DNA of 64,000 bases from Pseudomonas sp. N40(2020) (GTDB taxonomy: Bacteria > Pseudomonadota > Gammaproteobacteria > Pseudomonadales > Pseudomonadaceae). Every line of letters starts with the position of its first letter. Position 1 is the stretch's first letter. Below, one piece after another: positions 26,188 to 35,847 of the stretch. The stretch covers positions 1 to 64,000 of the forward strand of contig NZ_JACSZV010000002.1 in assembly GCF_014472415.1 (NCBI RefSeq), given 5' to 3'. The notes below the pieces were generated by a model. That model made no database searches. It had not been told where the DNA came from and saw only the letters and a list, made by a program, of their open reading frames with translations. Both the position numbers and the translations under genes were made by a program.

Positions 26188-27375
26188 ATGGCCTCCCCAC
26201 GTATTCTGGTGTTGGAAAATCAAGGTTTTGCGCGCAGCGTGCTGGTGAAGATGTTGCAGCGTCTTGGCGTACGCGACGTGGTACAAGCCACGGATGGCGA
26301 ACATGCGATGGTGCAGATGCACCTGTATGGCGGCGTCGACATCGTGCTATGCGACCTGACCGATCGCGGGCTCGATTGCCTTGAGTTTCTGAGGCGCGCC
26401 AGTCAAAGCGGCATGGTACGCGCGGTGGTGCTATGCAGCGAATTGCAACCGGAGTTGCATCGTGCGCTGGGGCAAATGCATTCGCTGGCCGGGCTGCAAC
26501 TGCTCGGGATACTCCGTCGGCCGATTCAACTGCGCTCGCTCCATCGTCTCTTGCACCGCTTCAGTCTCGCTCGTGCAATGCCAGTGCCGAACGTGCTACG
26601 CAAAGAACTGCCCACTGAAGAAGAGGTGCGTCGCGGGCTTGCGTTGGGGGAGTTTCGTGCCTGGTTTCAGCCGCAGATAAAACTCCAGACCGGCACCGCC
26701 GTCGGGTTCGAGGCGCTTGCTCGATGGCAACATCCGTCGCGGGGTGTGTTGCTGCCCAGTGAGTTCCTGGCGGCAGTGCTGGCGTATGACTTGATTGATC
26801 AGATGTTCAAAAGTCTGCTGGAGCAGGGCTTGAGCCTGATGGGGATCTTGCGTCGCCAAGGCGTCAACCTGACGCTGGCGTTCAACCTGCATGCCTCGCA
26901 ACTGGCAAGCGGTGAACTGATCGAGCACATCAAACGGGCACTCGAGCGACATGCCTTCAAGGGTTCGACGCTGATGTTCGAACTGGCGGAAAACGGCTTG
27001 CTCGACAGCGCCCCCGGCATCCATGAAAACCTGCTGCGATTGAGACTGTTGGGCTGCGGTTTGTCGGTCGATGACTTCGGCGTGGGCTTCTCTTCGCTCA
27101 AGCTGCTTTGCCGGCTACCCTTCAATCAGATCAAGCTCGATGGACGCTTTGTTCAGCGCCTGGATCGTCAACGCAATCGCGCCATGGTGACCTGCACACA
27201 GGGGCTGGCGCAGTCGCTGGACATGAGGCTGGTGATTGAGGGCGTCAGCAGTTCGCGGATTCGTGAGGGCCTGCTTGAACTGGGTTGTGACACTGGTCAG
27301 GGCTTTCACTTGGCCCGGCCCATGACTGGGCACGATCTGCTGCAATGGCTGGAAGCAATGGAGAATGCACGGTGA
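26188..27375 (+). CDS. Receiver-EAL protein (RocR-like), degenerate receiver
   Basis: Two-domain protein of 395 aa like P. aeruginosa RocR, a c-di-GMP phosphodiesterase that antagonises fimbrial activation. Start ATG 26188; the TTG at 26182 is possible. Receiver residues 1-125 keep the phosphoacceptor Asp (VLCDLTDRG). However, one acidic-pocket residue is Asn (VLENQ) and the usual Lys-Pro is Arg-Pro (LRRPIQ). The EAL domain has FEALARW, FNLHASQL, FELAENGL, DDFGVGFSS, KLD and IEGVSS; the last differs from the usual EGVE. Catalysis is probable but unproven, and phospho-control may be altered. Confidence 0.85.
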   Translation: MASPRILVLENQGFARSVLVKMLQRLGVRDVVQATDGEHAMVQMHLYGGVDIVLCDLTDRGLDCLEFLRRASQSGMVRAVVLCSELQPELHRALGQMHSLAGLQLLGILRRPIQLRSLHRLLHRFSLARAMPVPNVLRKELPTEEEVRRGLALGEFRAWFQPQIKLQTGTAVGFEALARWQHPSRGVLLPSEFLAAVLAYDLIDQMFKSLLEQGLSLMGILRRQGVNLTLAFNLHASQLASGELIEHIKRALERHAFKGSTLMFELAENGLLDSAPGIHENLLRLRLLGCGLSVDDFGVGFSSLKLLCRLPFNQIKLDGRFVQRLDRQRNRAMVTCTQGLAQSLDMRLVIEGVSSSRIREGLLELGCDTGQGFHLARPMTGHDLLQWLEAMENAR

Positions 27376-27406
27376 ATACTTCAGGGTTTACTCCGATGTA
27401 TTTGCA

Positions 27407-27419
27407 GAAATTTCCTACA
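27407..27419 (+). promoter_or_regulatory. GAAATTTCCTACA box (copy 3), upstream of first NarL-type regulator
   Basis: Exact GAAATTTCCTACA, 109 bp before the start codon. TATTTT at 27437-27442, 17 bases on, could be a -10. Confidence 0.6.
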
Positions 27420-27528
27420 CTTCATTCGCGCTCGTGTATTTTTGCTGCACGCACCGAATGGCTTGCTGTAACACTCACACTCATGGCCTTGACGATGTCG
27501 GTTGCCGGCGTGCTTTCCAGAGGTTTTT

Positions 27529-28155
27529 ATGCTTAAAGCGATAGTTGTGGACGATCATCCGTTCATTCGCTCTTCGGTCAAGATGCTGCTCAAGCAGGAA
27601 CAGTTCGAGGTCGTGGCCGAGGCAGACAACGGCGCCGATGCTGTGCAACTGGCCCGTGAATACGCCCCGGATCTGATTGTTCTGGATATCGCCATGCCCA
27701 AGCTCGATGGGCTGGAAGTGATTTCGCGCATCAGTGCACTGGGGCTGTCGAGCAAGATTCTGGTACTGACCTCGCAGTCGGCGCTGTTCTATTCCATGCG
27801 CTGCATGAAGGCCGGCGCCGCTGGCTATATCTCCAAGACCAACGACCTCGATGAGCTGATCAAAGCCATCAAGGCCGTGATGGACGGCTATACCTTCTTT
27901 CCCAATCTGGCCACCAGTTCGGTGCGGCGCAGCGATGTCGATACCTCTGATCTGGAACTGATCCAGAGCTTGTCCGATCGTGAGTTGGCGATCCTGCAAC
28001 AGTTGTCCAACGGCCTGAGCAACAAAGAAATCGGTGAAGCGATGCTGCTGAGCAACAAAACCGTCAGCACTTACAAGACCCGGCTGATCGAGAAGCTCAA
28101 GGTCAAATCGGTGGTGTACCTCGCCGATTTCGCCAAGCGCAATAACCTTGTCTAG
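27529..28155 (+). CDS. NarL/BvgA-type response regulator, set 1 (RocA-like)
   Basis: 208 aa: receiver domain (1-120) with VVDDHPF, the phosphoacceptor Asp in LIVLDIAMPK and a Lys in YISKTN. A LuxR-type helix-turn-helix at 145-205 reads LSDRELAILQQL...SNKTVSTYKTRL. The recognition-helix segment is close to those of BvgA and EvgA. AGAGG precedes the ATG at 27529. The kinase gene begins at the base after its stop, so the two form a cognate pair. It is the likely binder of the box found across this region, which includes its own promoter. Confidence 0.92.
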   Translation: MLKAIVVDDHPFIRSSVKMLLKQEQFEVVAEADNGADAVQLAREYAPDLIVLDIAMPKLDGLEVISRISALGLSSKILVLTSQSALFYSMRCMKAGAAGYISKTNDLDELIKAIKAVMDGYTFFPNLATSSVRRSDVDTSDLELIQSLSDRELAILQQLSNGLSNKEIGEAMLLSNKTVSTYKTRLIEKLKVKSVVYLADFAKRNNLV

Positions 28156-31100
28156 ATGAATATTTCTTTCAAAAAGTACCTGGCGGGCCTGCTGCTGTCT
28201 GGCTTGCTGGTAGCTGGCAGTGCCTTTGCAGCTGCGCCTGAAACAATGCAGTTGCTTGGGCGTTCGACGGTCGATGAATACTCGGTTTCACTCGACGAGG
28301 CGGACTGGAGCTGGTTGCGGCACCGCAAAACTCTGTTGCTGGGTGCTTCGGCTCCCGATTACTCACCGTTTGGCATTACCACCAATGACAATGACTACGA
28401 AGGTCTGACGGCCGACTATGCGCAATTGATCGCTCAGTTGCTGCATATCAAGGTCGAGGTGCGTCGTTTTGAATCGCGTACCGAGGTGCTGGCTGCGCTC
28501 AAAAGCGGTGAGATTGATTTGCTTGGCACCGCTAATGGCTACGAGGCGGTGGATCCCGACCTGGCGATTTCCCATTCGTACGCCGACGATCAGCCGACGT
28601 TGCTGACCCGTATCGGCGACAACCAGAACCTGCCGGTGGATCTGGCTGGCAAGCGCGTGGCGATGCTCTATCACTATTTGCCGCCAGAAGTGGTGAAGGC
28701 GTTCTATCCCAAGGCCATCATCCAGTTGTACCCCTCGACCTTGAGCGCTATCGGTGCGGTGGCGTTCAGCCAGGCGGACGTGTACTTGGGTGACTCGATC
28801 AGCTCCAATTACCTGATCAGCAAGAATTACCTCAATAACGTACAGCTCAGTGATTTCTCGCGGATGGAAGTGCAGCCATTCGGCTTTGCCGTGAGTCGTG
28901 GGAATGACCGACTGTTGCGTATCCTCAATACGGCGCTGGACACGATTCCGACCAGTGAGCGCATGAGCATTTTGCGCCGTTGGAGTTCGGGGGGCGCGAC
29001 CATGCCCGGGCGACAGACCCTGCACTTCAGCGTCAGCGAGCAACGCTGGCTGGAGCGTCATCCCAGGATAAAAGTGGCGATCAACGAGAATTTTCTACCG
29101 CTGACGTTCTTCGACAGTGAAGGTAATTTTCGTGGCATCAGTGCCGATGTCCTGGCCAAGGTCAGCCTGCGCACCGGCCTGAAATTCGACGTGCAACGGG
29201 CCGAGTCGGTCAGTGACCTTGTCGATCGGGTGACCAGTGGCAAGGCTGACATGCTTGCAGCGTTTACTCCCAGTACCGAGCGTGAAGGCGATTTACGTTT
29301 TACCCGGCCTTACCTGACCAACCCGTTCGTATTGGTCACTGCCAGCGGCGACGCCACTCCCCAGACCCTGGATCAAATGGCCGGGAAGCGCTTGGCATTG
29401 ATTCGCGGCAACGTACTGCGCGAATACCTGGTGGAGCAGTTCCCTCAGGTGCACCTGGTGACGGCGCAGAATGCTGCCGACGCGATGAACATGGTTGCGC
29501 AGGGCGAAGTCGACGGTGCGATCAATTCCCTGCTCAATGCCCGCTACTTGATCTCCCGCCAGTATCGCGGCCGGTTGCAAGTCACCAGCACCGTAGGGAC
29601 TCAACAGGCGCGCATAGCGCTGGCCACCGATCGTGGTGCACTGGAGTTGTACTCGATTCTCGACAAGGCGCTGTTGAGCATTTCCCCTGAAGAAATGGAT
29701 GAACTGACCAACCGCTGGCGTACTGACGTCGTGGTCGACGACAGCTATTGGTTACGCCACCGCAGTACGATCATTCAAGGGTTCGTCATTGCCGGTGTCT
29801 TGCTGCTGGTGGCGTTCGGCTGGATTGCTTACCTGCGCATGCTGATGCGCAAGCGGCGCCAGGCTGAAATCGCCCTCAACGACCAGATGGAGTTCATGCG
29901 CGTGTTGATCGACGGCACGCCGCACCCGATCTATGTGCGCGACCGCGACGGACGGCTGGTGACCTGTAACAGCGGTTACCTGCAAGTGTTTGGCGTTGAA
30001 CGCGAGGCGGTGATCGGCAAAACCGTGACCGACGGTGTGCTGAGTGACCCTGTCGAAGCGCAGGGCTTTGCAAGCGATTACCGGCAAGTCATGGATGAAG
30101 GCGTGCCGCGGATTGAGGATCGAAAACTCAGTCTGGGAGACGGTCGTGTCCTGACTATTTATCACTGGATGCTGCCTTACCGTGGCAGTGATGGCGAAGT
30201 CAGCGGTATGATTTCCGGCTGGATCGACGTCAGCGAACGCCAGCAACTGTTGCACGAACTGCGCATCGCCAAAGACGGCGCCGACGATGCCAACCGCGCC
30301 AAGACGACGTTCCTGGCGACCATGAGTCATGAGATCCGCACACCGATGAATGCCATGATCGGGATGCTGGAACTGGCCATGAAAAAAGCCGATCAGGGCG
30401 TCATGGATCGTTTCGCCATCGAGGTGGCCTCGGGCGCGGCGCGGGGTTTGCTCGATCTTATCGGCGACATTCTCGACATTGCACGGATCGAATCCGGCCG
30501 TTTGTCGCTGGCGCCGGAGCGGGCCAACCTGCGTGAGCTGATTGAGTCAGTGGTGCGGATATTCGAAGGGTTGGCGCGACAGAAACAACTACGCCTGCAA
30601 TTGGATCTGGATGCGTTGGCCAACGTAGACGTATTGATCGATCCGCTGCGCTTCAAGCAAGTGCTGTCGAACCTGTTGAGCAATGCGATCAAGTTCACCG
30701 AGGTGGGCCACGTCGTTCTGCGCATGCGGGTAGAACGTGCTGCTGACCAGGATCGATTGGCACTATGCCTGCGGGTCGAAGACAGCGGCCGCGGGATATC
30801 CGTCGAAGATCAGCAACGGCTGTTCACGCCGTTCACGCAGGCCGGCAACCATGGCCAGTCTGCGCAGGGCGGTTCCGGGCTGGGTCTGGTGATCAGCCGC
30901 ACCTTGTGCGAAATGATGGGGGGCACGCTGACGATGGACAGCGTGCTGGGGCAGGGCACGCAGATTGAGGTGCGCCTCAGTTTACCTACCCTCCAGCCAC
31001 AGGCACGCGTGGTGGCGGCCGAGATTGAACCGGTAACGGTCAGTCGGGCGCTGAATATCCTGGTGATCGACGATTATCCGGCCAACCGTTTGTTGTTGTC

Positions 31101-31803
31101 TCAACAGCTGACTTATCTGGGGCACCGGGTCACGGACGCTGAAGACGGCGCCCATGGTTTGCGGGCCTGGCGCAACGAGACTTTCGATGTAGTCATCACC
31201 GATTGCAACATGCCGATCATGAACGGCTACGAGTTGGCGCGGGCGATACGCGACGAAGAGGGTGCACGAGCGTTACCGCGCAGCCTGGTACTGGGTTTCA
31301 CCGCCAATGCACTGGCTGAAGAAAAGGTGCGTTGCGCGGAAGCGGGCATGGACGATTGCCTGTTCAAGCCCATCAGCCTCAAGGATCTGAATGCGCGTCT
31401 GGCCTCTGTCACGCCTCACGCCCGGCCTGCAACCGAAGGTGAGGATAGCGGCGTGGCGGACGGCGGCGCTGATTTTGACCTGAGCAGTCTTGAGCAACTG
31501 ACCCGCGGTGACCGGGCGTCAATCAAGAGCCTGCTGACGGATCTGGCCACCAGTAATAACGACGACATGGCCAAACTCATGCGTCTGTTTACGCAGCATG
31601 ATTTGCCAGGATTGGCGGATCTTGCACACCGGGTCAAAGGTGGCGCACGGATTATCAAGGTGCAGTCACTGATCGAGGCCTGTGAGGCCTTGGAAGCCGC
31701 CAGTGAAGGTCTGGATTCGGCGGTGTTGATCGAGGCGGTGGACGCCCTGCAGCAGGCCATGGAACACCTTGCCGCGCAATTGGAAACCTACTTGGCGAAC
31801 TGA
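28156..31803 (+). CDS. BvgS-like hybrid sensor kinase, set 1 (RocS-like, with PAS)
   Basis: 1215-aa unorthodox kinase. Domains in order: signal peptide (1-25); two periplasmic Venus-flytrap SBP_bac_3 domains (about 50-285 and 290-530); one membrane segment (about 540-562); PAS (about 575-690); HisKA with His725 in MSHEIRTP; HATPase with [16 protein letters not shown] and GSGLGLV; receiver with Asp1016 (VITDCNMP); and an Hpt domain with His1158 (LAHRVKGG). All relay residues are present. It directly abuts its response regulator. The periplasmic signal is unknown. Confidence 0.93.
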   Translation: MNISFKKYLAGLLLSGLLVAGSAFAAAPETMQLLGRSTVDEYSVSLDEADWSWLRHRKTLLLGASAPDYSPFGITTNDNDYEGLTADYAQLIAQLLHIKVEVRRFESRTEVLAALKSGEIDLLGTANGYEAVDPDLAISHSYADDQPTLLTRIGDNQNLPVDLAGKRVAMLYHYLPPEVVKAFYPKAIIQLYPSTLSAIGAVAFSQADVYLGDSISSNYLISKNYLNNVQLSDFSRMEVQPFGFAVSRGNDRLLRILNTALDTIPTSERMSILRRWSSGGATMPGRQTLHFSVSEQRWLERHPRIKVAINENFLPLTFFDSEGNFRGISADVLAKVSLRTGLKFDVQRAESVSDLVDRVTSGKADMLAAFTPSTEREGDLRFTRPYLTNPFVLVTASGDATPQTLDQMAGKRLALIRGNVLREYLVEQFPQVHLVTAQNAADAMNMVAQGEVDGAINSLLNARYLISRQYRGRLQVTSTVGTQQARIALATDRGALELYSILDKALLSISPEEMDELTNRWRTDVVVDDSYWLRHRSTIIQGFVIAGVLLLVAFGWIAYLRMLMRKRRQAEIALNDQMEFMRVLIDGTPHPIYVRDRDGRLVTCNSGYLQVFGVEREAVIGKTVTDGVLSDPVEAQGFASDYRQVMDEGVPRIEDRKLSLGDGRVLTIYHWMLPYRGSDGEVSGMISGWIDVSERQQLLHELRIAKDGADDANRAKTTFLATMSHEIRTPMNAMIGMLELAMKKADQGVMDRFAIEVASGAARGLLDLIGDILDIARIESGRLSLAPERANLRELIESVVRIFEGLARQKQLRLQLDLDALANVDVLIDPLRFKQVLSNLLSNAIKFTEVGHVVLRMRVERAADQDRLALCLRVEDSGRGISVEDQQRLFTPFTQAGNHGQSAQGGSGLGLVISRTLCEMMGGTLTMDSVLGQGTQIEVRLSLPTLQPQARVVAAEIEPVTVSRALNILVIDDYPANRLLLSQQLTYLGHRVTDAEDGAHGLRAWRNETFDVVITDCNMPIMNGYELARAIRDEEGARALPRSLVLGFTANALAEEKVRCAEAGMDDCLFKPISLKDLNARLASVTPHARPATEGEDSGVADGGADFDLSSLEQLTRGDRASIKSLLTDLATSNNDDMAKLMRLFTQHDLPGLADLAHRVKGGARIIKVQSLIEACEALEAASEGLDSAVLIEAVDALQQAMEHLAAQLETYLAN

Positions 31804-31847
31804 TCGCGGTTCGCTGGATTTTTTACGATTTGAACGTCGATATTTGC

Positions 31848-31860
31848 GAATTTTCCTACA
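31848..31860 (+). promoter_or_regulatory. GAAATTTCCTACA-type box (copy 4), upstream of lipoprotein/OmpA pair
   Basis: GAATTTTCCTACA, 204 bp before the first lipoprotein gene, with TAACGT at 31883-31888 (22 bases on). Nothing else was recognised in the gap 31804-32064. Confidence 0.55.
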
Positions 31861-32064
31861 TTCGCCAATGACCCTCACTCGCTAACGTGCCGTGGTGTCA
31901 GCCGAAGGCTGATTCAGACAACGGGCGATCGATATGGACTGTCAGCGCAACGCTGACGGCCCCTATCGAAGCGCCGCACGCAACGAGCAGGGTCACTGAT
32001 TCTCGGCAACGCCGACCCCCTTCACGCTGCGTGTCATCCCACTTTTTATTGTTTGGAGCAGTTG

Positions 32065-32478
32065 ATGAACTTTCAACATCTGTCTTCCCGTGCGCGACTT
32101 TCGGTCAGCGTGCTGGTTGTCGCGGCAGCTTTGAGTGCCTGTGCCAGTGCACCGATTCCGGAGCAACAGATTTCGCTGTCCAAAGATGCGGTCAATCGTG
32201 CCGTTTCGGCAGATGCGACCCAATATGCCCCGCTGGAAATGAAGGCAGCGCAGGACAAGATGTTCCCGATGGAGCGCGCCTTGGGCGAAAAAAATTACCC
32301 ACAAGCCAAAGTGCTGGCTGAGCAGATCGAAGCTGACGCCAACCTGGCCGAACGCAAGTCGCGGGCTGTGAAGTGGCAGAAGCAATTGTCAGACGCCCGC
32401 AGCGGCATCCAGGTGCTCAAGCAGGAAATGCTGCAAGACCCGGTCACCGGTTTCAATCCGCCTGCCAGTGCTCAATAA
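32065..32478 (+). CDS. DUF4398 lipoprotein
   Basis: 137-aa lipoprotein. The ATG at 32065 has GGAG upstream. The signal ends in the lipobox LSAC, followed by ASAPIPEQQ. The rest is predicted alpha-helical and rich in Ala, Lys and Glu (EMKAAQDKMFPMERALGEKNY), typical of DUF4398. It lies 10 bp before an OmpA-family lipoprotein, a pairing common in Pseudomonas. Function unknown; probably an envelope protein. Confidence 0.8.
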   Translation: MNFQHLSSRARLSVSVLVVAAALSACASAPIPEQQISLSKDAVNRAVSADATQYAPLEMKAAQDKMFPMERALGEKNYPQAKVLAEQIEADANLAERKSRAVKWQKQLSDARSGIQVLKQEMLQDPVTGFNPPASAQ

Positions 32479-32488
32479 GGAAAACCCC

Positions 32489-33262
32489 ATGCAGACTTTC
32501 AAATTACTGCCAGCCGTTTCCCTGTTTGCCCTGATGCTCGGCGGTTGCGCCACACCGCCGGAAAACCCGCAATTGCTGCAAGCCCGTGCGCAATTTGTCG
32601 CGCTGCAACAAAAAGCCGAGTCAAACACCCTCGCGGCGATCGAAACCAAGGACGCGTTCACTGCGCTGAACAAGGCCGATCAGGCTTCCCTCAAGGATCG
32701 TCAGGCGCCGGACGTTGATCAGTTGGCCTATCTGGCCAGCCAGAAAATTGCTCTGGCCGAGCAGACCATTGTCGGTCGCCAGGCAGAAGCCGACCTGAAG
32801 AAAATCGACGCCGAACGCACTCAGGTGCAGCTTGATGTCCGTACCCAGCAGCTCAAGGCCCTGCAAGCACTGAAAGCCAAAAAGACTGATCGGGGTGAGG
32901 TAGTGACCTTCGGTGACGTGCTGTTCGATACCGGCAAGGCTGATTTGAAATACGGCAGTCAGCGTCAGTTTCAGCAACTGGCCGATTTTCTGGCCAGCAA
33001 CCCGGAGCGCAAGGTGCGGGTGGAAGGCTTCACCGACAACGTCGGTAACGAAGCCGCCAATCAGGTGTTGTCCGAGCGCCGCGCGGACTCTGTCGCCAGT
33101 GCGCTGTCGCAATTGGGAGTGGATCGTCGGCGTATCGTGACCCAGGGATTCGGCGAGGAATTCTCGGTGGCCGATAACGGTAGCGCGGCAGGCCGCCAGC
33201 AAAATCGGCGGGTCGAAGTGATCCTGTCGAATGGGGCCGAGGAGGTGGGCGAGCGTCACTGA
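32489..33262 (+). CDS. OmpA-family lipoprotein
   Basis: 257 aa, ATG at 32489 with AAGGA upstream. Lipobox LGGC, then a helical, DUF4398-like region to about residue 130. The C-terminal OmpA peptidoglycan-binding domain begins around GDVLFDTGKADL, with VRVEGFTDNVGNEAANQVLSERRA and the final RRVEVIL. It probably ties the outer membrane to peptidoglycan. It is co-transcribed with the preceding lipoprotein. Confidence 0.9.
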   Translation: MQTFKLLPAVSLFALMLGGCATPPENPQLLQARAQFVALQQKAESNTLAAIETKDAFTALNKADQASLKDRQAPDVDQLAYLASQKIALAEQTIVGRQAEADLKKIDAERTQVQLDVRTQQLKALQALKAKKTDRGEVVTFGDVLFDTGKADLKYGSQRQFQQLADFLASNPERKVRVEGFTDNVGNEAANQVLSERRADSVASALSQLGVDRRRIVTQGFGEEFSVADNGSAAGRQQNRRVEVILSNGAEEVGERH

Positions 33263-33368
33263 TCGCGCCAATGAAGCCTGTTACCCGCTCTCCTTTGAGG
33301 AGCGCGGGTTTGCTGCAAACGGTGCATTTTCGCTAGACGAATGCTTTTAATACCGCTCATGCGCTTCG

Positions 33369-33402
33369 GAAATTTCCTACAAACGTAGGGAAATTTCCTA
33401 CT
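33369..33402 (+). promoter_or_regulatory. Double GAAATTTCCTACA box (copies 5 and 6), upstream of autotransporter
   Basis: Two copies, GAAATTTCCTACA (33369-33381) and GAAATTTCCTACT (33390-33402), 21 bp apart or about two helical turns. Between their cores TTTCCTAC-AAAC-GTAGGGAAA forms an inverted repeat. TAAATT at 33424-33429 lies 21 bases after the second copy. This is the best-developed operator of the set, about 130-160 bp before the autotransporter. Confidence 0.65.
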
Positions 33403-33530
33403 CAGAAAGTTCTCTTCGATCTCTAAATTACAGACCTCAACTGAGCCGCCGGCCTTCCGTCAGTCGTTGCTCAGCCCCATGCCATTGGCATTTCCACTGC
33501 CGACTCGGCAGTACGAATGAGGTACTGAAC

Positions 33531-35684
33531 ATGAAGACGATCAACTCCAAACAGAATCCCGCACTGACGCTTTCGCCCCTTGCCCTGGCCATCTTCCTGT
33601 TGCTGCCGGCACACGCGAATGCGTTCACTTCATCCGTTAACAGTGGTGCTGTAGTCGATGGTGAAACCGTGGTCGGTGGCACGCAGAATATCGGCACCAA
33701 CGGTACGGCAAACAATACGTTGATCGAAGTCACCGGGACGCAGACGGTTTTTCAGAACGGTGTGTCGAATGACGCTACTGTCAACGGAGTCCAGGATGTT
33801 CAGAGTGGCATCGCCAACCGCAGCATCGTCAATGCCGGCGGCTCACAGATGGTGGGCATCGCCAGTGTGGCCAACGACACAATTCTGAACGGTGGCGCGC
33901 AGACGGTGCAAAACCCGACAGGGCGGGCCAACCGTACAGTGATCAATCAGAATGGCGTGCAGACCGTCACGCTCATGGGCACTGCTGCTGACACGGTCAT
34001 CAACAACGGCGGCCTGCAGGTAGTGACCAATAAGGGTGTTGCGAACGACACCCAGGTCAACAGCGGCGCAGAGCAGAGCCTGCAAAGGGGCATGCTCGGC
34101 GGCGTGGTGGCAACCAATACACGCATCGACGGTGGCTTACAGAGTGTCTATGACACCGCCACGGCCAACAACAGCACCGTGAGCAATGGCGGGCGGATCA
34201 ACCTGTACCAGGGCGCACAGGCCAATGGGTTGGTAGCGGAGGCAGGGGGCACCGTCAATATCATGGAGGACGGTGTAAAAACCGTTGATTCCCTGACCCT
34301 CAATGGCGGCAGCCTGGCCTTCGTACCGAGCGCTGATGGCAGCTTCAAGACGTTCACGGTCAACGCTTTGTCCGGCAGCGGCAGCATCTTGATGAACACC
34401 GATATTGCCAGTCAGCATGACGACTTGCTGGTGGTGCAGGGCGCGGGAATGGCCAGTGGCGATCACACGCTGATCGTAGGGGACTCGGGCCGCGAACCGA
34501 CATCTATGGATGGACGTCTGGTGTTAGTGGACACCAATGGCGGCAGTGCGAAGTTTGGACTCCATGGTGGTCATGTCGATGCCGGCGCGTTCCGCTACAC
34601 CTTGCAGCAACAGGGTGATGACTGGGTGCTGGCCAGTGGCGGCAGCCTTCCTGTGGATCCTGTAACGCCTGTCGATCCCGAAAAGCCTGTGGATCCGGTG
34701 ACGCCTGTCGATCCAGCAAACCCGCTGGATCCGGTGACGCCACCGACTCCGGTCAACCCACGACCCGAAAATCTCTCCAAGGGCACTAACGCCGCCATCG
34801 CCGCGCACACGGCAGGCGCCAGTCTGTGGAGTGCGCAAATGAATGCGCTGGTCAAACGTCTGGGCGAATTGCGCATGGGGCAAGACGATGGTGGTCTCTG
34901 GACGCGTGCTATCGGTAAGCGCTTCGATGTCAGCGAACACTCCAGTCGTGCTTACACTCAGGACGTCAGTGGTCTGGAAATCGGTGCCGACAAAGCGTTT
35001 GCTGTCGAGAGTGGCAAAGTCTATGTCGGTGCAATGGTCGGCACGGCTCGTTCGGATCTGGACTTCGGCGAAGGCGCCTCGGGTGAAATCGACAGCCGCA
35101 TGTTCGGCATCTATGCCACCTACCTGAACGATAACGGCGTCTATGTCGACAGCGTTTTGAAGTACAGCCGCTTCGATAACGACATCAAAACCCCGAGCAA
35201 TCTGGGCGAGTCGGTAAAAGGTTCCTACAGCACCAACGGTGTCGGTGCAAACATCGAGATCGGTAAACGCATCGCGCTCAAAGATGGCTGGTTCGTTGAG
35301 CCGCAGGTCGAACTCACGGCCACCCAGACCCAGGGGGCGAGCTATACCGCCAGCAACGGTCTGCGGGTCAAGACCGATAATCTGGACTCGTTGCAAAGTC
35401 GCGTCGGTTCGCTCTTTGGTCGCAGTCTGGAACTGAGTAACGGTATGAAAGCTCAGCCATACGTCAAAGCGTCCTACATTACCGAGCACGCGGGCAGCGG
35501 CAAGGTCACCGTCAACGGCAATAAATTTGATGCCGAATTGCCAGGTAGCCGTGTGGAAGTCGGATTCGGTGGCGTGTTGCAAGTCACGGAGAAAAGCAAG
35601 ATTTCCCTGGATGCCGAGTACGCCAAGGGCAATGGTATCGAGCAGCCATTCGGTGTGAGCCTGGGTTATCGCTATCTTTGGTAA
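33531..35684 (+). CDS. Type Va autotransporter with AIDA-like repeats
   Basis: 717-aa classical autotransporter. The ATG at 33531 has GAGGT upstream, and a long signal peptide ends near AHANA. The passenger (about 30-370) is built from roughly 20-residue repeats of the NDTxxNxGGxQxV type, predicted to form a beta-helix. A Pro-rich linker follows (about 374-405). The C-terminal barrel (about 430-717) starts near GLWTRAIGKRF and ends GYRYLW with the expected terminal aromatic. The passenger is short, and no protease motif is seen, so adhesion or aggregation is likely. The double box upstream puts it in the proposed regulon. Confidence 0.9.
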   Translation: MKTINSKQNPALTLSPLALAIFLLLPAHANAFTSSVNSGAVVDGETVVGGTQNIGTNGTANNTLIEVTGTQTVFQNGVSNDATVNGVQDVQSGIANRSIVNAGGSQMVGIASVANDTILNGGAQTVQNPTGRANRTVINQNGVQTVTLMGTAADTVINNGGLQVVTNKGVANDTQVNSGAEQSLQRGMLGGVVATNTRIDGGLQSVYDTATANNSTVSNGGRINLYQGAQANGLVAEAGGTVNIMEDGVKTVDSLTLNGGSLAFVPSADGSFKTFTVNALSGSGSILMNTDIASQHDDLLVVQGAGMASGDHTLIVGDSGREPTSMDGRLVLVDTNGGSAKFGLHGGHVDAGAFRYTLQQQGDDWVLASGGSLPVDPVTPVDPEKPVDPVTPVDPANPLDPVTPPTPVNPRPENLSKGTNAAIAAHTAGASLWSAQMNALVKRLGELRMGQDDGGLWTRAIGKRFDVSEHSSRAYTQDVSGLEIGADKAFAVESGKVYVGAMVGTARSDLDFGEGASGEIDSRMFGIYATYLNDNGVYVDSVLKYSRFDNDIKTPSNLGESVKGSYSTNGVGANIEIGKRIALKDGWFVEPQVELTATQTQGASYTASNGLRVKTDNLDSLQSRVGSLFGRSLELSNGMKAQPYVKASYITEHAGSGKVTVNGNKFDAELPGSRVEVGFGGVLQVTEKSKISLDAEYAKGNGIEQPFGVSLGYRYLW
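34650..34742 (+). repeat. 36-bp in-frame tandem repeat encoding the autotransporter linker
   Basis: About 2.6 copies of a 36-bp unit (34650, 34686, 34722) encode PVDPVTPVDPEK-type dodecapeptides. Copy number may vary between strains. Confidence 0.8.
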
Positions 35685-35692
35685 GAAAAAAG

Positions 35693-35724
35693 GCCGCGTC
35701 GGGTAGTCCCGGCGCGGCTTTGTT
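35693..35724 (+). terminator. Terminator after autotransporter
   Basis: Stem GCCGCG-CGGG / CCCG-CGCGGC with one mismatch, then TTTGTTG. It lies 9 bp after the stop codon. Confidence 0.75.
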
Positions 35725-35757
35725 GTGGGATTCAGGATGTATTCGGATCGCTTTTCA

Positions 35758-35770
35758 GAAACTTCTTACA
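35758..35770 (+). promoter_or_regulatory. GAAATTTCCTACA-type box (copy 7), upstream of first receiver-only gene
   Basis: GAAACTTCTTACA, with TAGCGT at 35792-35797, exactly 21 bases on; start codon 77 bp downstream. Confidence 0.55.
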
Positions 35771-35847
35771 TAGATCGTCGAGCCTTTTGGTTAGCGTGAC
35801 CTGACCCGAGCCTCATGCTCTGATCTTCACGCCATTGTTGAAATCTC

